DNA from: JAPOUP01 sp026708635
GTDB taxonomy: Bacteria; Pseudomonadota; Alphaproteobacteria; Rhodobacterales; Rhodobacteraceae
Length of the DNA stretch: 64,000 nucleotides
NCBI GenBank assembly: GCA_965200115.1
Contig: OZ241336.1
Coordinates: forward strand, 558,001 to 622,000
Reading direction: 5' to 3'
The position numbers were made by a program, and so were the translations under genes. The notes under the pieces were generated by a model. It worked only from the letters and a program-made list of their open reading frames with translations, was not told where the DNA came from and did no database searches. Positions within the stretch are counted from its first letter, which is position 1, and every line of letters begins with the position of its first letter. Below are positions 17,097-24,877 of this stretch, piece after piece.

Positions 17097-18071
17097 TCAT
17101 CCCACGGCGTCACGGATCGCGGCCAGGGCCGCTCCGCGTTCCGCCCGTGCGTTCAGCGCCGCCTGCATGCCAACCTCCACGAAGCGGGTTTCGGTGTTGG
17201 GCTGAAGTTGCCCGATCAGGTCCATGTCGGCGGAGATGATCGTGCCGATCATGAAATAGCCGCCCCCCGATACGGCATCGCGATGAAGGATTATCGGCTC
17301 GGTCCCGCTGGGTACCTGCACCGATCCATAGGGGTAGCAAGCGTCGGTGATGTTTGAAGGGTCCGAGCCGGCACCAAACGGCTGTTCCCGCTCCACGAAT
17401 TCCATCGCTCGGCCGCCTCGGAAACGGTAGCCCATACGATCAGCCTCATTGGCGACTTTCCACGTATCCTCCAAAAAAGCCTTCTGGGCATCGCCGGTGA
17501 TACGGTGCCAGTAAAGGCCGGGAAGCATCCGAAGTTCGGCCCGCGCACCCGGCATGCGCCGCAGGTTTTCGGGTACCGACCTACCGGCCCGGTCCGTGAC
17601 CCCACACTCTCCGAGCGGAAGCGTGTCGCCGGACCGTATCGCGCGACCCTCATAGCCGCCGAGGGCGCCAATGGCGTAGGTCGACCGGCTTCCCAATGCG
17701 GGCGGTGTGTCGATGCCACCTGAGACCGCGATGTAGCACCGGGCGCCCGAGCGCAGGAAGTCAAACGACAGAACATCTCCGGACTTCACGTCAAACGCTG
17801 TCCAGCCGGACCGTTCCGCCCCGTTCACCCTGACCGGAAGATCGGCGCCGCAAACGGCGACGGTCGCACTTTCGGTGAATTCGAGCTCGGGACCCATGAA
17901 GGCGCACTCAAGCCCCGCGGAATTCTCCGGATTCCCGACAAGCGCGTTCGCGGCACGAAGCGCAAGGCGGTCCATCGCCCCGCCAACCGGGATGCCGAGG
18001 TGGTAATATCCGGGACGGCCCAAATCCTGGATCGTGGTCAGGATACCCGCGGAAAGCACGTTAACCGGCAT
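17097..18071 (-). CDS. pxpC: 5-oxoprolinase subunit C / biotin-dependent carboxyltransferase family (KipA-like)
   Basis: A 324-residue PxpC/KipA protein, also annotated as a biotin-dependent carboxyltransferase family member because it is homologous to part of urea carboxylase. The N-terminal Q-D-L-G-R-P-G-Y-Y-H-L-G-I-P-V-G-G-A-M-D block and the C-terminal G-G-G-Y-F-M-I-G segment are diagnostic. With PxpA and PxpB it forms the ATP-dependent 5-oxoproline hydrolase known in bacteria. It overlaps the end of pxpB by 11 bp. Here it lies beside a biotin carboxylase and BCCP, so a carboxylation-linked activity is also possible. Confidence 0.9.
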   Translation of the reverse strand: MPVNVLSAGILTTIQDLGRPGYYHLGIPVGGAMDRLALRAANALVGNPENSAGLECAFMGPELEFTESATVAVCGADLPVRVNGAERSGWTAFDVKSGDVLSFDFLRSGARCYIAVSGGIDTPPALGSRSTYAIGALGGYEGRAIRSGDTLPLGECGVTDRAGRSVPENLRRMPGARAELRMLPGLYWHRITGDAQKAFLEDTWKVANEADRMGYRFRGGRAMEFVEREQPFGAGSDPSNITDACYPYGSVQVPSGTEPIILHRDAVSGGGYFMIGTIISADMDLIGQLQPNTETRFVEVGMQAALNARAERGAALAAIRDAVG

Positions 18072-18936
18072 CGAGAGCCTCCATCAGCATCTTATTGGTG
18101 CCATCGATGTCGGCATTGAACCTCTCGAGATCGAAAACCACGTCTTTCATGCGCGGCTCGAACCGGCCCGCCCGGACATCTTCGACCGCCGCGTCGTAGG
18201 CGTCGCGGTCAATGGGACTCCATTTCACGATGTCGCCCGGCCTGAAGAACACCATGAAATCCCACAGGTAACTGATTTCCTGCCGGGGGTCATAGATTGG
18301 CATCGGCGTGATTCCGAACATCTGGTAGCCACCGGCTCCCCGCACCGAGTAAATGCAGGAGAAGCAACCGCCGTAACCCACCGTCAGCTTCGGCGTGTCG
18401 GTTCGCGGGCGGAGATATTTCGGCACCTCGATCTGACGCCGCCGGTCGACCATCTGATAGAGAAAGGGCAGGCCGGAGACGAAACCGACCATCGATACGA
18501 ACCATGGCGCGCCTGAATGCGCCTTGATGAAGGCCGCGACATCACCGTAGCCGTTGATGCGCGCCGCATACTCGATATCGGTGGCCTCCGGATCCTGGTG
18601 GCGCTCACGGAACCGCATCAGCGTCTCATGGGTCCATGGATCCTGGTAGTACACCGGAATTTCGATGATCCGCGTATTGAGCCTGGATTCCGCCATTTCG
18701 GCTTCCCGCTCCATTTCCCGAAGAATGTCCAATAGCCTGTCCGGACGGATCACGTCGGGGTCAAACCTGATCTGGAAAGAGGCGTTGGCCGGGCAGATCT
18801 CGGTCACCCCGTCGATCTTCGCGTCACGCACGGCGTTGGTAATGGCGAGCGAGACGAAAAACGCCTCGAGCGACATCGCGTCGTCGACTTCGACAAATAT
18901 GTGCTCGTCCCCACCAAAGCTGTATCGGCATGTCAT
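18061..18936 (-). CDS. pxpB: 5-oxoprolinase subunit B (KipI-like)
   Basis: A 291-residue PxpB/KipI protein. The conserved H-S-G-A-P-W-F-V-S-M-V-G-F-V-S-G-L-P-F-L central block and the R-G-A-G-G-Y-Q-M-F-G-I-T-P-M-P-I-Y block are clear. The ATG at 18936 overlaps the stop of the biotin carboxylase gene (ATGA) and avoids a 25-residue non-conserved extension. At 291 residues it is longer than classical KipI, with extra sequence in the N-terminal half. It works as a complex with PxpC. Confidence 0.9.
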   Translation of the reverse strand: MTCRYSFGGDEHIFVEVDDAMSLEAFFVSLAITNAVRDAKIDGVTEICPANASFQIRFDPDVIRPDRLLDILREMEREAEMAESRLNTRIIEIPVYYQDPWTHETLMRFRERHQDPEATDIEYAARINGYGDVAAFIKAHSGAPWFVSMVGFVSGLPFLYQMVDRRRQIEVPKYLRPRTDTPKLTVGYGGCFSCIYSVRGAGGYQMFGITPMPIYDPRQEISYLWDFMVFFRPGDIVKWSPIDRDAYDAAVEDVRAGRFEPRMKDVVFDLERFNADIDGTNKMLMEALDAG

Positions 18937-20330
18937 GCGACTGTCTCTCCCTCCCTCTGCATCATCCCTGAAATCATGGCACCGTTGGTCTCGAGCCATG
19001 GTTCGAGCCAACGCGTATGTATGGCGTTTGAACGGACCTCCTTCGTCCCGCGCAACACCTCGAACAGCCCCGCCGTCGTGGCCAGCCCTTCGATCCGGAG
19101 CTCGGCAAGCGCTCGCCCGAGGCGGGCGAGCGCCGCCTCACGGCTCTCGCCGTGGACAATGAGCTTGCCGAGAAGCGAGTCGTAGAACGGTGGAACGGCG
19201 TAGCCCTGATACAGAGCATGGTCGAAACGCACGCCCGGCCCGGTCGGCACATCGAGTCCGGTCACCGTGCCCGGACACGGCATGAACTCATTGGACGGGT
19301 CCTCGGCGTTGATCCTCACCTCAATCGAATGCCCGTCGATTCCGACGTCTTTCTGGCGGATGCGCAGCGGCTCCCCTCCGGCGATCCGGATCATCTCAGC
19401 CACGAGATCGAGACCGGTTACCATCTCCGTAACCGGGTGCTCCACCTGGATGCGCGTGTTCATCTCGATGAAATGAAAGTCGCCCGTCGCATCATCGTAT
19501 AGATATTCCACCGTGCCCGCGCCCGTGTAGCCAACCGAGCGGGCGAGATCCGCCGCGGACACGCACAGCCTCTCCCGTGTGGCCAGGTCGAGCGCCAGGG
19601 AGGGAGCCTCCTCCCACACCTTTTGGCGGCGGCGTTGCAGCGAGCATTCCCGCTCCCAGCAATGGATCGCATCCGTTCCGTCAGCAAGGATCTGCACCTC
19701 GATATGCCGCGCCCTCTCAATGACCCTCTCGATGTAGATCCCACCGTCTCCGAAGGCGGCCCTTGCCTCCGACGACGCCTGGTGCGCAAGCCTGCCGAAG
19801 CTATCCGTGTCCTCGGCGATCCGGATACCCCGACCACCGCCCCCCGCAGCGGCCTTGATCATCACCGGAAAGCCAATCCCGGCGGCAAGCTCCGCCGCCT
19901 CGACCATATCGCGCACGACCCCATCGCTCCCGGGAACCGTCGGCACGCCGGCTTTCGCCGCCCGCATCCGCGCCGCGGCTTTGTCGCCCATCAGATCGAT
20001 CGTCGCGCCACTTGGCCCGACAAAGATCAGTCCCGCCTTCTCGACCGCGGCCGCGAAAGCCCCACTCTCGGACAGAAAACCGTAACCCGGATGAATCGCG
20101 TCGACACCCGTTGCCCTCGCCGCCGCGAGTATCGCGTCCCGGTTGAGATAGGATTCCGCCGAGCGCGGTGGTCCGATATTAACGGCCTCGTCCGCGATTC
20201 GAACCGCGAGCATTCCGGCATCCGCCTCCGAATGGACCTGCACCGTCGCGATTCCGAGATCGCGCGCCGCGCGTATCACCCGCACGGCGATCTCACCCCG
20301 GTTCGCCACCAGGAGTTTTTTGATCCTCAT
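18933..20330 (-). CDS. Biotin carboxylase (AccC-like)
   Basis: A 465-residue ATP-grasp biotin carboxylase that carboxylates biotin on a carrier using ATP and bicarbonate. Landmarks: the opening K-L-L-V-A-N-R-G-E-I-A, H-P-G-Y-G-F-L-S-E near residue 80, glycine-rich A-A-A-G-G-G-G-R-G-I-R near residue 160, and catalytic E-M-N-T-R-I-Q-V-E-H-P-V-T-E near residues 290-303. It overlaps the BCCP gene by 4 bp and pxpB by 4 bp. No accA/accD or other acyl-CoA carboxyltransferase is in the operon; the only carboxyltransferase homologues are PxpB/PxpC. This argues for a dedicated rather than fatty-acid role. Confidence 0.92.
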   Translation of the reverse strand: MRIKKLLVANRGEIAVRVIRAARDLGIATVQVHSEADAGMLAVRIADEAVNIGPPRSAESYLNRDAILAAARATGVDAIHPGYGFLSESGAFAAAVEKAGLIFVGPSGATIDLMGDKAAARMRAAKAGVPTVPGSDGVVRDMVEAAELAAGIGFPVMIKAAAGGGGRGIRIAEDTDSFGRLAHQASSEARAAFGDGGIYIERVIERARHIEVQILADGTDAIHCWERECSLQRRRQKVWEEAPSLALDLATRERLCVSAADLARSVGYTGAGTVEYLYDDATGDFHFIEMNTRIQVEHPVTEMVTGLDLVAEMIRIAGGEPLRIRQKDVGIDGHSIEVRINAEDPSNEFMPCPGTVTGLDVPTGPGVRFDHALYQGYAVPPFYDSLLGKLIVHGESREAALARLGRALAELRIEGLATTAGLFEVLRGTKEVRSNAIHTRWLEPWLETNGAMISGMMQREGETVA

Positions 20331-20566
20331 GGGTCCAGAATCACGAGAACCTGGCCTGCCGTCACGGGATCGGAATCCTCGATCTCGAAAGAGGCGACGG
20401 TCCCCGCGGCATCAACCTTAACCTCGTGGAAGGTCTTCATCACCTCGATCAGGCCGATCGTATCGCCCACAACAACCGTATCCCCCACATTCCTGAAGAC
20501 GGGCTCTTCCGGAGACGGTCGGCGGTAGAAAGTTCCTGGAATCGGCGATTTGATCTCGTGTGCCAT
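20327..20566 (-). CDS. Biotin carboxyl carrier protein (minimal BCCP)
   Basis: A 79-residue biotinyl/lipoyl domain. The attachment site reads E-V-M-K-T with Lys44 as the biotinylated residue, instead of the commoner E-A-M-K-M. Unlike AccB it has no long Pro/Ala-rich N-terminal arm, so it is a bare carrier domain. The ATG at 20566 has AGGAGA upstream and the stop overlaps the biotin carboxylase start. It should carry carboxybiotin between the carboxylase and the PxpB/PxpC-type carboxyltransferase. Confidence 0.9.
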   Translation of the reverse strand: MAHEIKSPIPGTFYRRPSPEEPVFRNVGDTVVVGDTIGLIEVMKTFHEVKVDAAGTVASFEIEDSDPVTAGQVLVILDP

Positions 20567-20588
20567 GCTCTATCTCCTAGCTCTGGTG

Positions 20589-21314
20589 TCAGGCGGTCCT
20601 GATCCGCGCCAGCACCGCGCTGACCGCCCCCGCGATGTCCCGGGAATTTGGCGTGTCGGAATGGATGCATACCGTTTCCGCCCTTACCGGAAGGCTTCTG
20701 CCCTCCACCGTCAGCAGCACGCCATCGACCACGGCGCGCCGGACCCGCTCCGCCGCGAGCACCGGATCCACGGCCTCGTGCTCGCGCGTGATGACAGGGC
20801 CATACTCGTCCCTGTAGTCGAGATCGGCGAAGAACTCGGCGATGAAACCCGCGGCCTCCGCCTCGTAGACCGTCTCATGAAGGGTCCCGGCGACGCCCAT
20901 TACCGGAAGACCATAGATCCTTGACGCGGACGCAATCGCCCGCGCGATCGGCTCCTGCCGTGCGGCCATGCCGTAAAGCGCGCCGTGGGGCTTGATATGG
21001 GACAGGACCGTCCCCGCCTGTTTGCAGAACGCGTCGAGAGCGCCGATCTGGTAGAGGACGATGTTCAGCATCTCCTCTTCCTCGATCTTCATCTCGCGCC
21101 GCCCGAAGCCAGCGAGATCGGGCAGCGAAACATGGGCCCCGATCCGGACGGAGTGCGCCACAGCCATCTCGATGGTCGTGCGCATATGATTGGGGTCGCT
21201 GGCGTGAAACCCGCAGGCGACATTCGCCTGATCGATATAGGGCATCAGCTCGGCATCGTTGCCCATATTGTAGAGCGAGAAACTTTCGCCCATGTCACAG
21301 TTCAGGTCAGCCAA
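20589..21314 (-). CDS. pxpA: 5-oxoprolinase subunit A (LamB/YcsF family)
   Basis: A 241-residue LamB/YcsF (PxpA) protein. Signature elements are D-L-N-C-D-M-G-E at the start, A-N-V-A-C-G-F-H-A-S-D-P near residue 33, G-A-H-V-S-L-P-D near residue 58, H-I-K-P-H-G-A-L-Y near residue 105 and the C-terminal C-I-H-S-D-T-P block. The start is TTG at 21314; it is supported by a strong GAGGGAGG ribosome-binding site just upstream and by the conserved N-terminus. PxpA is the third subunit of bacterial 5-oxoprolinase. Confidence 0.92.
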   Translation of the reverse strand: MADLNCDMGESFSLYNMGNDAELMPYIDQANVACGFHASDPNHMRTTIEMAVAHSVRIGAHVSLPDLAGFGRREMKIEEEEMLNIVLYQIGALDAFCKQAGTVLSHIKPHGALYGMAARQEPIARAIASASRIYGLPVMGVAGTLHETVYEAEAAGFIAEFFADLDYRDEYGPVITREHEAVDPVLAAERVRRAVVDGVLLTVEGRSLPVRAETVCIHSDTPNSRDIAGAVSAVLARIRTA

Positions 21315-21325
21315 ATCCCCCTCCC

Positions 21326-22348
21326 TCAGTTTTTCGCTGACGCGATGTAACGCAGGCGGACCTGGTCGGCGACCACCGCCAGGATCAGCAGTGCGCCAAG
21401 GACCACGGTCTGCAGATAGCTCTCGATCCGGGCGAGGTTCATTCCGTTCTGGACAAGACCGATGAACAGGGCGCCCAGAACCACATTCTCCAGCCGTCCG
21501 ATGCCCCCGCGCAGGCTGACTCCGGCAATGACGCAGGCGGCGATGCTCTCAAGCGGCATGGAGGCACCGATATTGGCCTCGCCCGTATCGAGCCGGGCGG
21601 TCAGCAGCATACCCGCGGTCGCCGCCAGCGCGGCGCACAGGATATAGGTCGCGAACAATGTGCCCCGCACGTCGATGCCGGAAAGCCGGGCGGCCTTCGC
21701 ATTGCCGCCAACGGCATAGAAATAGCGTCCGTAGGGGGTCCGATAGAGCAGGATCCAGAGAAACAGGATCAGCAGTCCCGCGACCCAGACCGGTGTCGGC
21801 ACGCCCAGAATCACGCCAAATCCGAATACATCGCCAAACTCGACAGGCATTCCGTAAACCGGCACGCCGCCGGTCAGATACAGCGCGATCCCGAAACCGA
21901 CGGATGCCATTCCGAGCGACATCATGAACGGGGACACGCTGAAGTAGGCGACGCCTATAGCGTTGGCGACACCGACCGCCGTGCCGGCCAACACTCCGGC
22001 CAGGAAGCCGAGGCCGATCGCGACAAATACCGCGTCAGGCATGGCGGCGTGGACCGAAGCCATCACAAGAGCGCCTACTACGGATGCCAGCGCGAGTACG
22101 GTACCGACCGACAGGTCGAAGCCACCCGTCAGCAGCGCCAGCATCTGCCCCACCGCCACGATTGTCAGATACACCGACTGGCGCAGGACGTTCATGAGGT
22201 TCCGCCCGGTCAGGAAGTTGTCCGACATGAGCGAAAACACAATGACGGCAATCACCAAGAGAAACGGTAGGATGCCCAGCCTGACGAAGAGCCGCCTGAG
22301 CAGGTCGGCCGCGCCGCCGGACCCCGATCCCACGGTCGCGCCCGCCAT
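21326..22348 (-). CDS. Ribose-type ABC transporter permease (RbsC family)
   Basis: A 340-residue inner-membrane permease of the BPD_transp_2/RbsC family, with the G-G-F-D-L-S-V-G-T segment and the G-G-N-A-K-A-A-R-L-S-G-I cytoplasmic loop. I start it at ATG 22348, which overlaps the stop of the ATPase gene (TGATG); the upstream extension is non-conserved. It is the membrane part of an importer completed by the ATPase next door and, probably, the receptor gene at 24.9-26.0 kb. pxpA follows 11 bp later, so uptake and hydrolysis are co-transcribed. Confidence 0.9.
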   Translation of the reverse strand: MAGATVGSGSGGAADLLRRLFVRLGILPFLLVIAVIVFSLMSDNFLTGRNLMNVLRQSVYLTIVAVGQMLALLTGGFDLSVGTVLALASVVGALVMASVHAAMPDAVFVAIGLGFLAGVLAGTAVGVANAIGVAYFSVSPFMMSLGMASVGFGIALYLTGGVPVYGMPVEFGDVFGFGVILGVPTPVWVAGLLILFLWILLYRTPYGRYFYAVGGNAKAARLSGIDVRGTLFATYILCAALAATAGMLLTARLDTGEANIGASMPLESIAACVIAGVSLRGGIGRLENVVLGALFIGLVQNGMNLARIESYLQTVVLGALLILAVVADQVRLRYIASAKN

Positions 22349-23862
22349 CAAGCGCTCTCCTTCCCGAAAAAACGGGCAAGGACGTTCTCCTCCGTAAGAT
22401 CGCCGCCACAAAACTCGGCCTGAATATGCCCGCGGTGGAAGACGTAGGCACGGTCCGCGAGGTTCAGGATCTCGGACAGATCCGACGATACGATCACAAC
22501 CGCCGCACCGCCCTCAGCCAGATCGACGATAAATCGGTAGATCGCGTGACGGGTACACACGTCGACCCCTACGGTCGGCTCGTCCAGGATCACCAGATCG
22601 ATATCGCATATCAGGCTACGCGCCAGCATGACCTTCTGCTGATTGCCGCCGGAGAGGCGATCGACCGTCATTTCCGGCCGGTTCGGGGAAAGGTTCAGGC
22701 ACTCGGAAGTCTCGGCAACGACGCGTCTCTCCCATGCCCGATCCACGAATATTCCGCGCCGGAAACGCTCCCCGCCAAGTGACGCGAGCGACATGTTCTC
22801 CCGCACGGGGCGGACCATGAGAAGGCCCTCCTCGCGGCGGTCGGCGGGTAGGTAAAGAAATCCGTTACCGATCGCGTCCCCGGGACTCCGCCCGGTGACC
22901 TCCTCTCCCTTGTAGAACACTCTGCCGGCCGAGATCGGAAGCGCGCCGAACGCGGCCCGCATCGCCTCGGACTTTCCCGATCCCACCAGACCCGCGAGCC
23001 CGATTATCTCTCCGCGACGGATCGAGAGCGAGACGTCGCGCGCGCCACCGCCGTGGGTCGACACGCCATCGAGCCGCAGTATCTCCTCCTGTCCGGACGC
23101 GGCGGCGGCGCCCGCCGGAAAAGTCGCCCCTACCCCGCTACCCGTCATCAGTTCGACAAGCCGATCCTCATCGGCTTCGTCGATGCCGACAGTATCGACG
23201 TACCTGCCGTCGCGGAGAACGGTTATCCGGTCGCCGATACGGAAGATCTCCTCCATGCGGTGGGTGATGTATATGATGCCGACGCCTCGCGTGGTCAGAT
23301 CGTCCGCAAGCCGGAAGAGCTGCTCGGCTTCGTGGCTCGTGAGGCTCGCGGTGGGCTCGTCAAGGATCAGGACGGAGAGTTCGGAACGAAAGGCCTTGGC
23401 GATCTCGACCATCTGCTGTTCCGCGCGACTCATGTCCCGAACCTTGCGGCCCGGCTTCAGGTCGAAAGCGAGTTCGGACAGGATGCGCTCGGTTTCCCGC
23501 CGCATTTCGGCACGGTCCAGGAAAATGCCGCGGCGGTGCTCCGCGCCAAGGAACATGTTTTCCTCAACGGTCATCTGGGGAATCAGGGAGAATTCCTGGA
23601 ATACCGCGGAGACGCCCCGGTCCCGGGCGTCGTGAACTGAACTGAACGCCACGGCCTGGCCGTCGCGTTCGATGTGTCCGGCGCTGGGAGCGGCGGCGCC
23701 GGACAGCATTGAAATGAGCGTCGACTTGCCGGCGCCGTTTTCACCCAAGAGCGCGTGTACCTCACCCGCACGGAGATCGAAGTCGACGCCGTCCAGAGCG
23801 CGTACGCCCGGATAGTCCTTGGTCAGGTTCCGGGTTGCCAGGAGAGGAACCGACGCCACCAT
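22348..23862 (-). CDS. Ribose-type ABC transporter ATPase, duplicated (RbsA family)
   Basis: A 504-residue protein with two fused ABC ATPase domains. Domain 1 has Walker A G-E-N-G-A-G-K-S-T near residue 40 and an atypical signature. Domain 2 has a degenerate Walker A (G-L-V-G-S-G-K-S-E) and a good signature L-S-G-G-N-Q-Q-K with Walker B V-I-L-D-E-P-T-V-G-V-D. This asymmetry is normal for RbsA-type proteins. It lies 6 bp after lysE-like and overlaps the permease start. Confidence 0.92.
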   Translation of the reverse strand: MVASVPLLATRNLTKDYPGVRALDGVDFDLRAGEVHALLGENGAGKSTLISMLSGAAAPSAGHIERDGQAVAFSSVHDARDRGVSAVFQEFSLIPQMTVEENMFLGAEHRRGIFLDRAEMRRETERILSELAFDLKPGRKVRDMSRAEQQMVEIAKAFRSELSVLILDEPTASLTSHEAEQLFRLADDLTTRGVGIIYITHRMEEIFRIGDRITVLRDGRYVDTVGIDEADEDRLVELMTGSGVGATFPAGAAAASGQEEILRLDGVSTHGGGARDVSLSIRRGEIIGLAGLVGSGKSEAMRAAFGALPISAGRVFYKGEEVTGRSPGDAIGNGFLYLPADRREEGLLMVRPVRENMSLASLGGERFRRGIFVDRAWERRVVAETSECLNLSPNRPEMTVDRLSGGNQQKVMLARSLICDIDLVILDEPTVGVDVCTRHAIYRFIVDLAEGGAAVVIVSSDLSEILNLADRAYVFHRGHIQAEFCGGDLTEENVLARFFGKESA

Positions 23863-23868
23863 AGCCCG

Positions 23869-24492
23869 TCACTGTACCACAGCTTGTGCCGTGAAGATCA
23901 CGCTGATCGAGACGAAGACCGCGAAGACAATCCACTGGCTCCAACTCCGCCCTAGAAAGCCGGTTCGATTCAGACCTGGAAACAGCACTCCCGATGCGCC
24001 GATGGCGAAGTTCACTGCACCGCCGACAAAACACAGCAAAGCACCAAGCAGGAATGCGTAGAGTGCTGGCCCCGTCGCATCGTCCGGAATGAACTGCGGG
24101 ATGAACGCGGAGAAGAATATCAGTGCCTTGGGGTTGGAGACATTGGTTACCACTCCACGCAGAAACAGGTTTCCGGACGTGGGTGCAGGTGCGCAGATGC
24201 CCGCGGGCCCGGGCCGAGGGACTATCGTGCGTGTGGCGACGTAGAGCAGATAGAGGCAGCCAGCAAGCTGCAGCGCGAGAAGAGCTGACGGGCTTATCGC
24301 CGACGTGGCGGCCACGAGGAGTGCGGTGGCGACTGCCAGAACCAGCCCCCCAGAACTGATGCCAAGCGCTGAGAAAAACGCGCCACGCCGACCATAGGCA
24401 ATGCCATTTGCCATGACAAAGGCCATGTCGGGGCCGGGAATGATCAGCAACGTCAGAACGGCGAGCAGGAATGGTATCAGGGTTTCGGTCAT
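23869..24492 (-). CDS. LysE/RhtB family amino-acid exporter
   Basis: A 207-residue membrane protein with about five or six hydrophobic segments. The N-terminal L-L-I-I-P-G-P-D-M-A-F-V block and G-I-S-S-G-G-L-V are typical of LysE/RhtB exporters. ATG 24492 is chosen: AAAGG lies 8-12 bp upstream and the longer frame only runs into IS DNA. The upstream region is a transposase remnant starting within about 10 bp, so its native promoter has been removed or moved. It could export an amino acid such as glutamate made from 5-oxoproline, or be an unrelated gene carried in by the rearrangement. Confidence 0.88.
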   Translation of the reverse strand: MTETLIPFLLAVLTLLIIPGPDMAFVMANGIAYGRRGAFFSALGISSGGLVLAVATALLVAATSAISPSALLALQLAGCLYLLYVATRTIVPRPGPAGICAPAPTSGNLFLRGVVTNVSNPKALIFFSAFIPQFIPDDATGPALYAFLLGALLCFVGGAVNFAIGASGVLFPGLNRTGFLGRSWSQWIVFAVFVSISVIFTAQAVVQ

Positions 24493-24499
24493 GGCTTTA

Positions 24500-24877
24500 C
24501 CTTTCGCACCGGCCAAGGCGGGGCGGATGGCGATCATCGACGCCAACCCCCGGCGCGACGCGGCGCTCAAGGCGCGCCTCGCGGGGGAGGCGCTCGCCCA
24601 GCGCATGGCCGGCCACGACCGCCACGACCGCGTGCGCTACGGGCAGCGCTCGAGCGTCGAGCGGGTGAACTCCGCCCTGAAGGACTCCTACGGGGGACGG
24701 CATGTCCGGGTTCGCGGGAACCTCAAGGTCGCCTGCCACCTCATGTTCGGCGTGCTGGCCCTGACGGTCCACCGGCTGATGCGGCTCACGATCTGACGCC
24801 ACCGGCTCAGGCGCCCCGGCGGACGCCGGAGGCTGGCCACGGCCGCCGGAACCGCGATAATTGTGCAAGAGGCTCAA
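24500..24877 (+). mobile_element. IS remnant: DDE transposase C-terminus with right terminal repeat
   Basis: The plus strand encodes the last 95 or so residues of a DDE transposase: I-I-D-A-N-P-R-R, Y-G-Q-R-S-S-V-E-R-V-N, G-G-R-H-V-R-V-R-G, H-L-M-F-G-V-L-A-L, with a stop at 24796. The element ends at about 24874 in GGAACCGCGATAATTGTGCAAGAGGCTC. Its reverse complement matches the left end of the same family at 30664 (GAGCCTCTTGCA, then GCGGTT after a short variable stretch). The 5' half is missing. It sits between the binding-protein gene and lysE. Confidence 0.78.

Noticed and set aside
18933..20566. Housekeeping acetyl-CoA carboxylase accBC
   Set aside because: The carrier lacks the AccB arm and the genes are interlocked with pxp genes, so a dedicated role is likelier.
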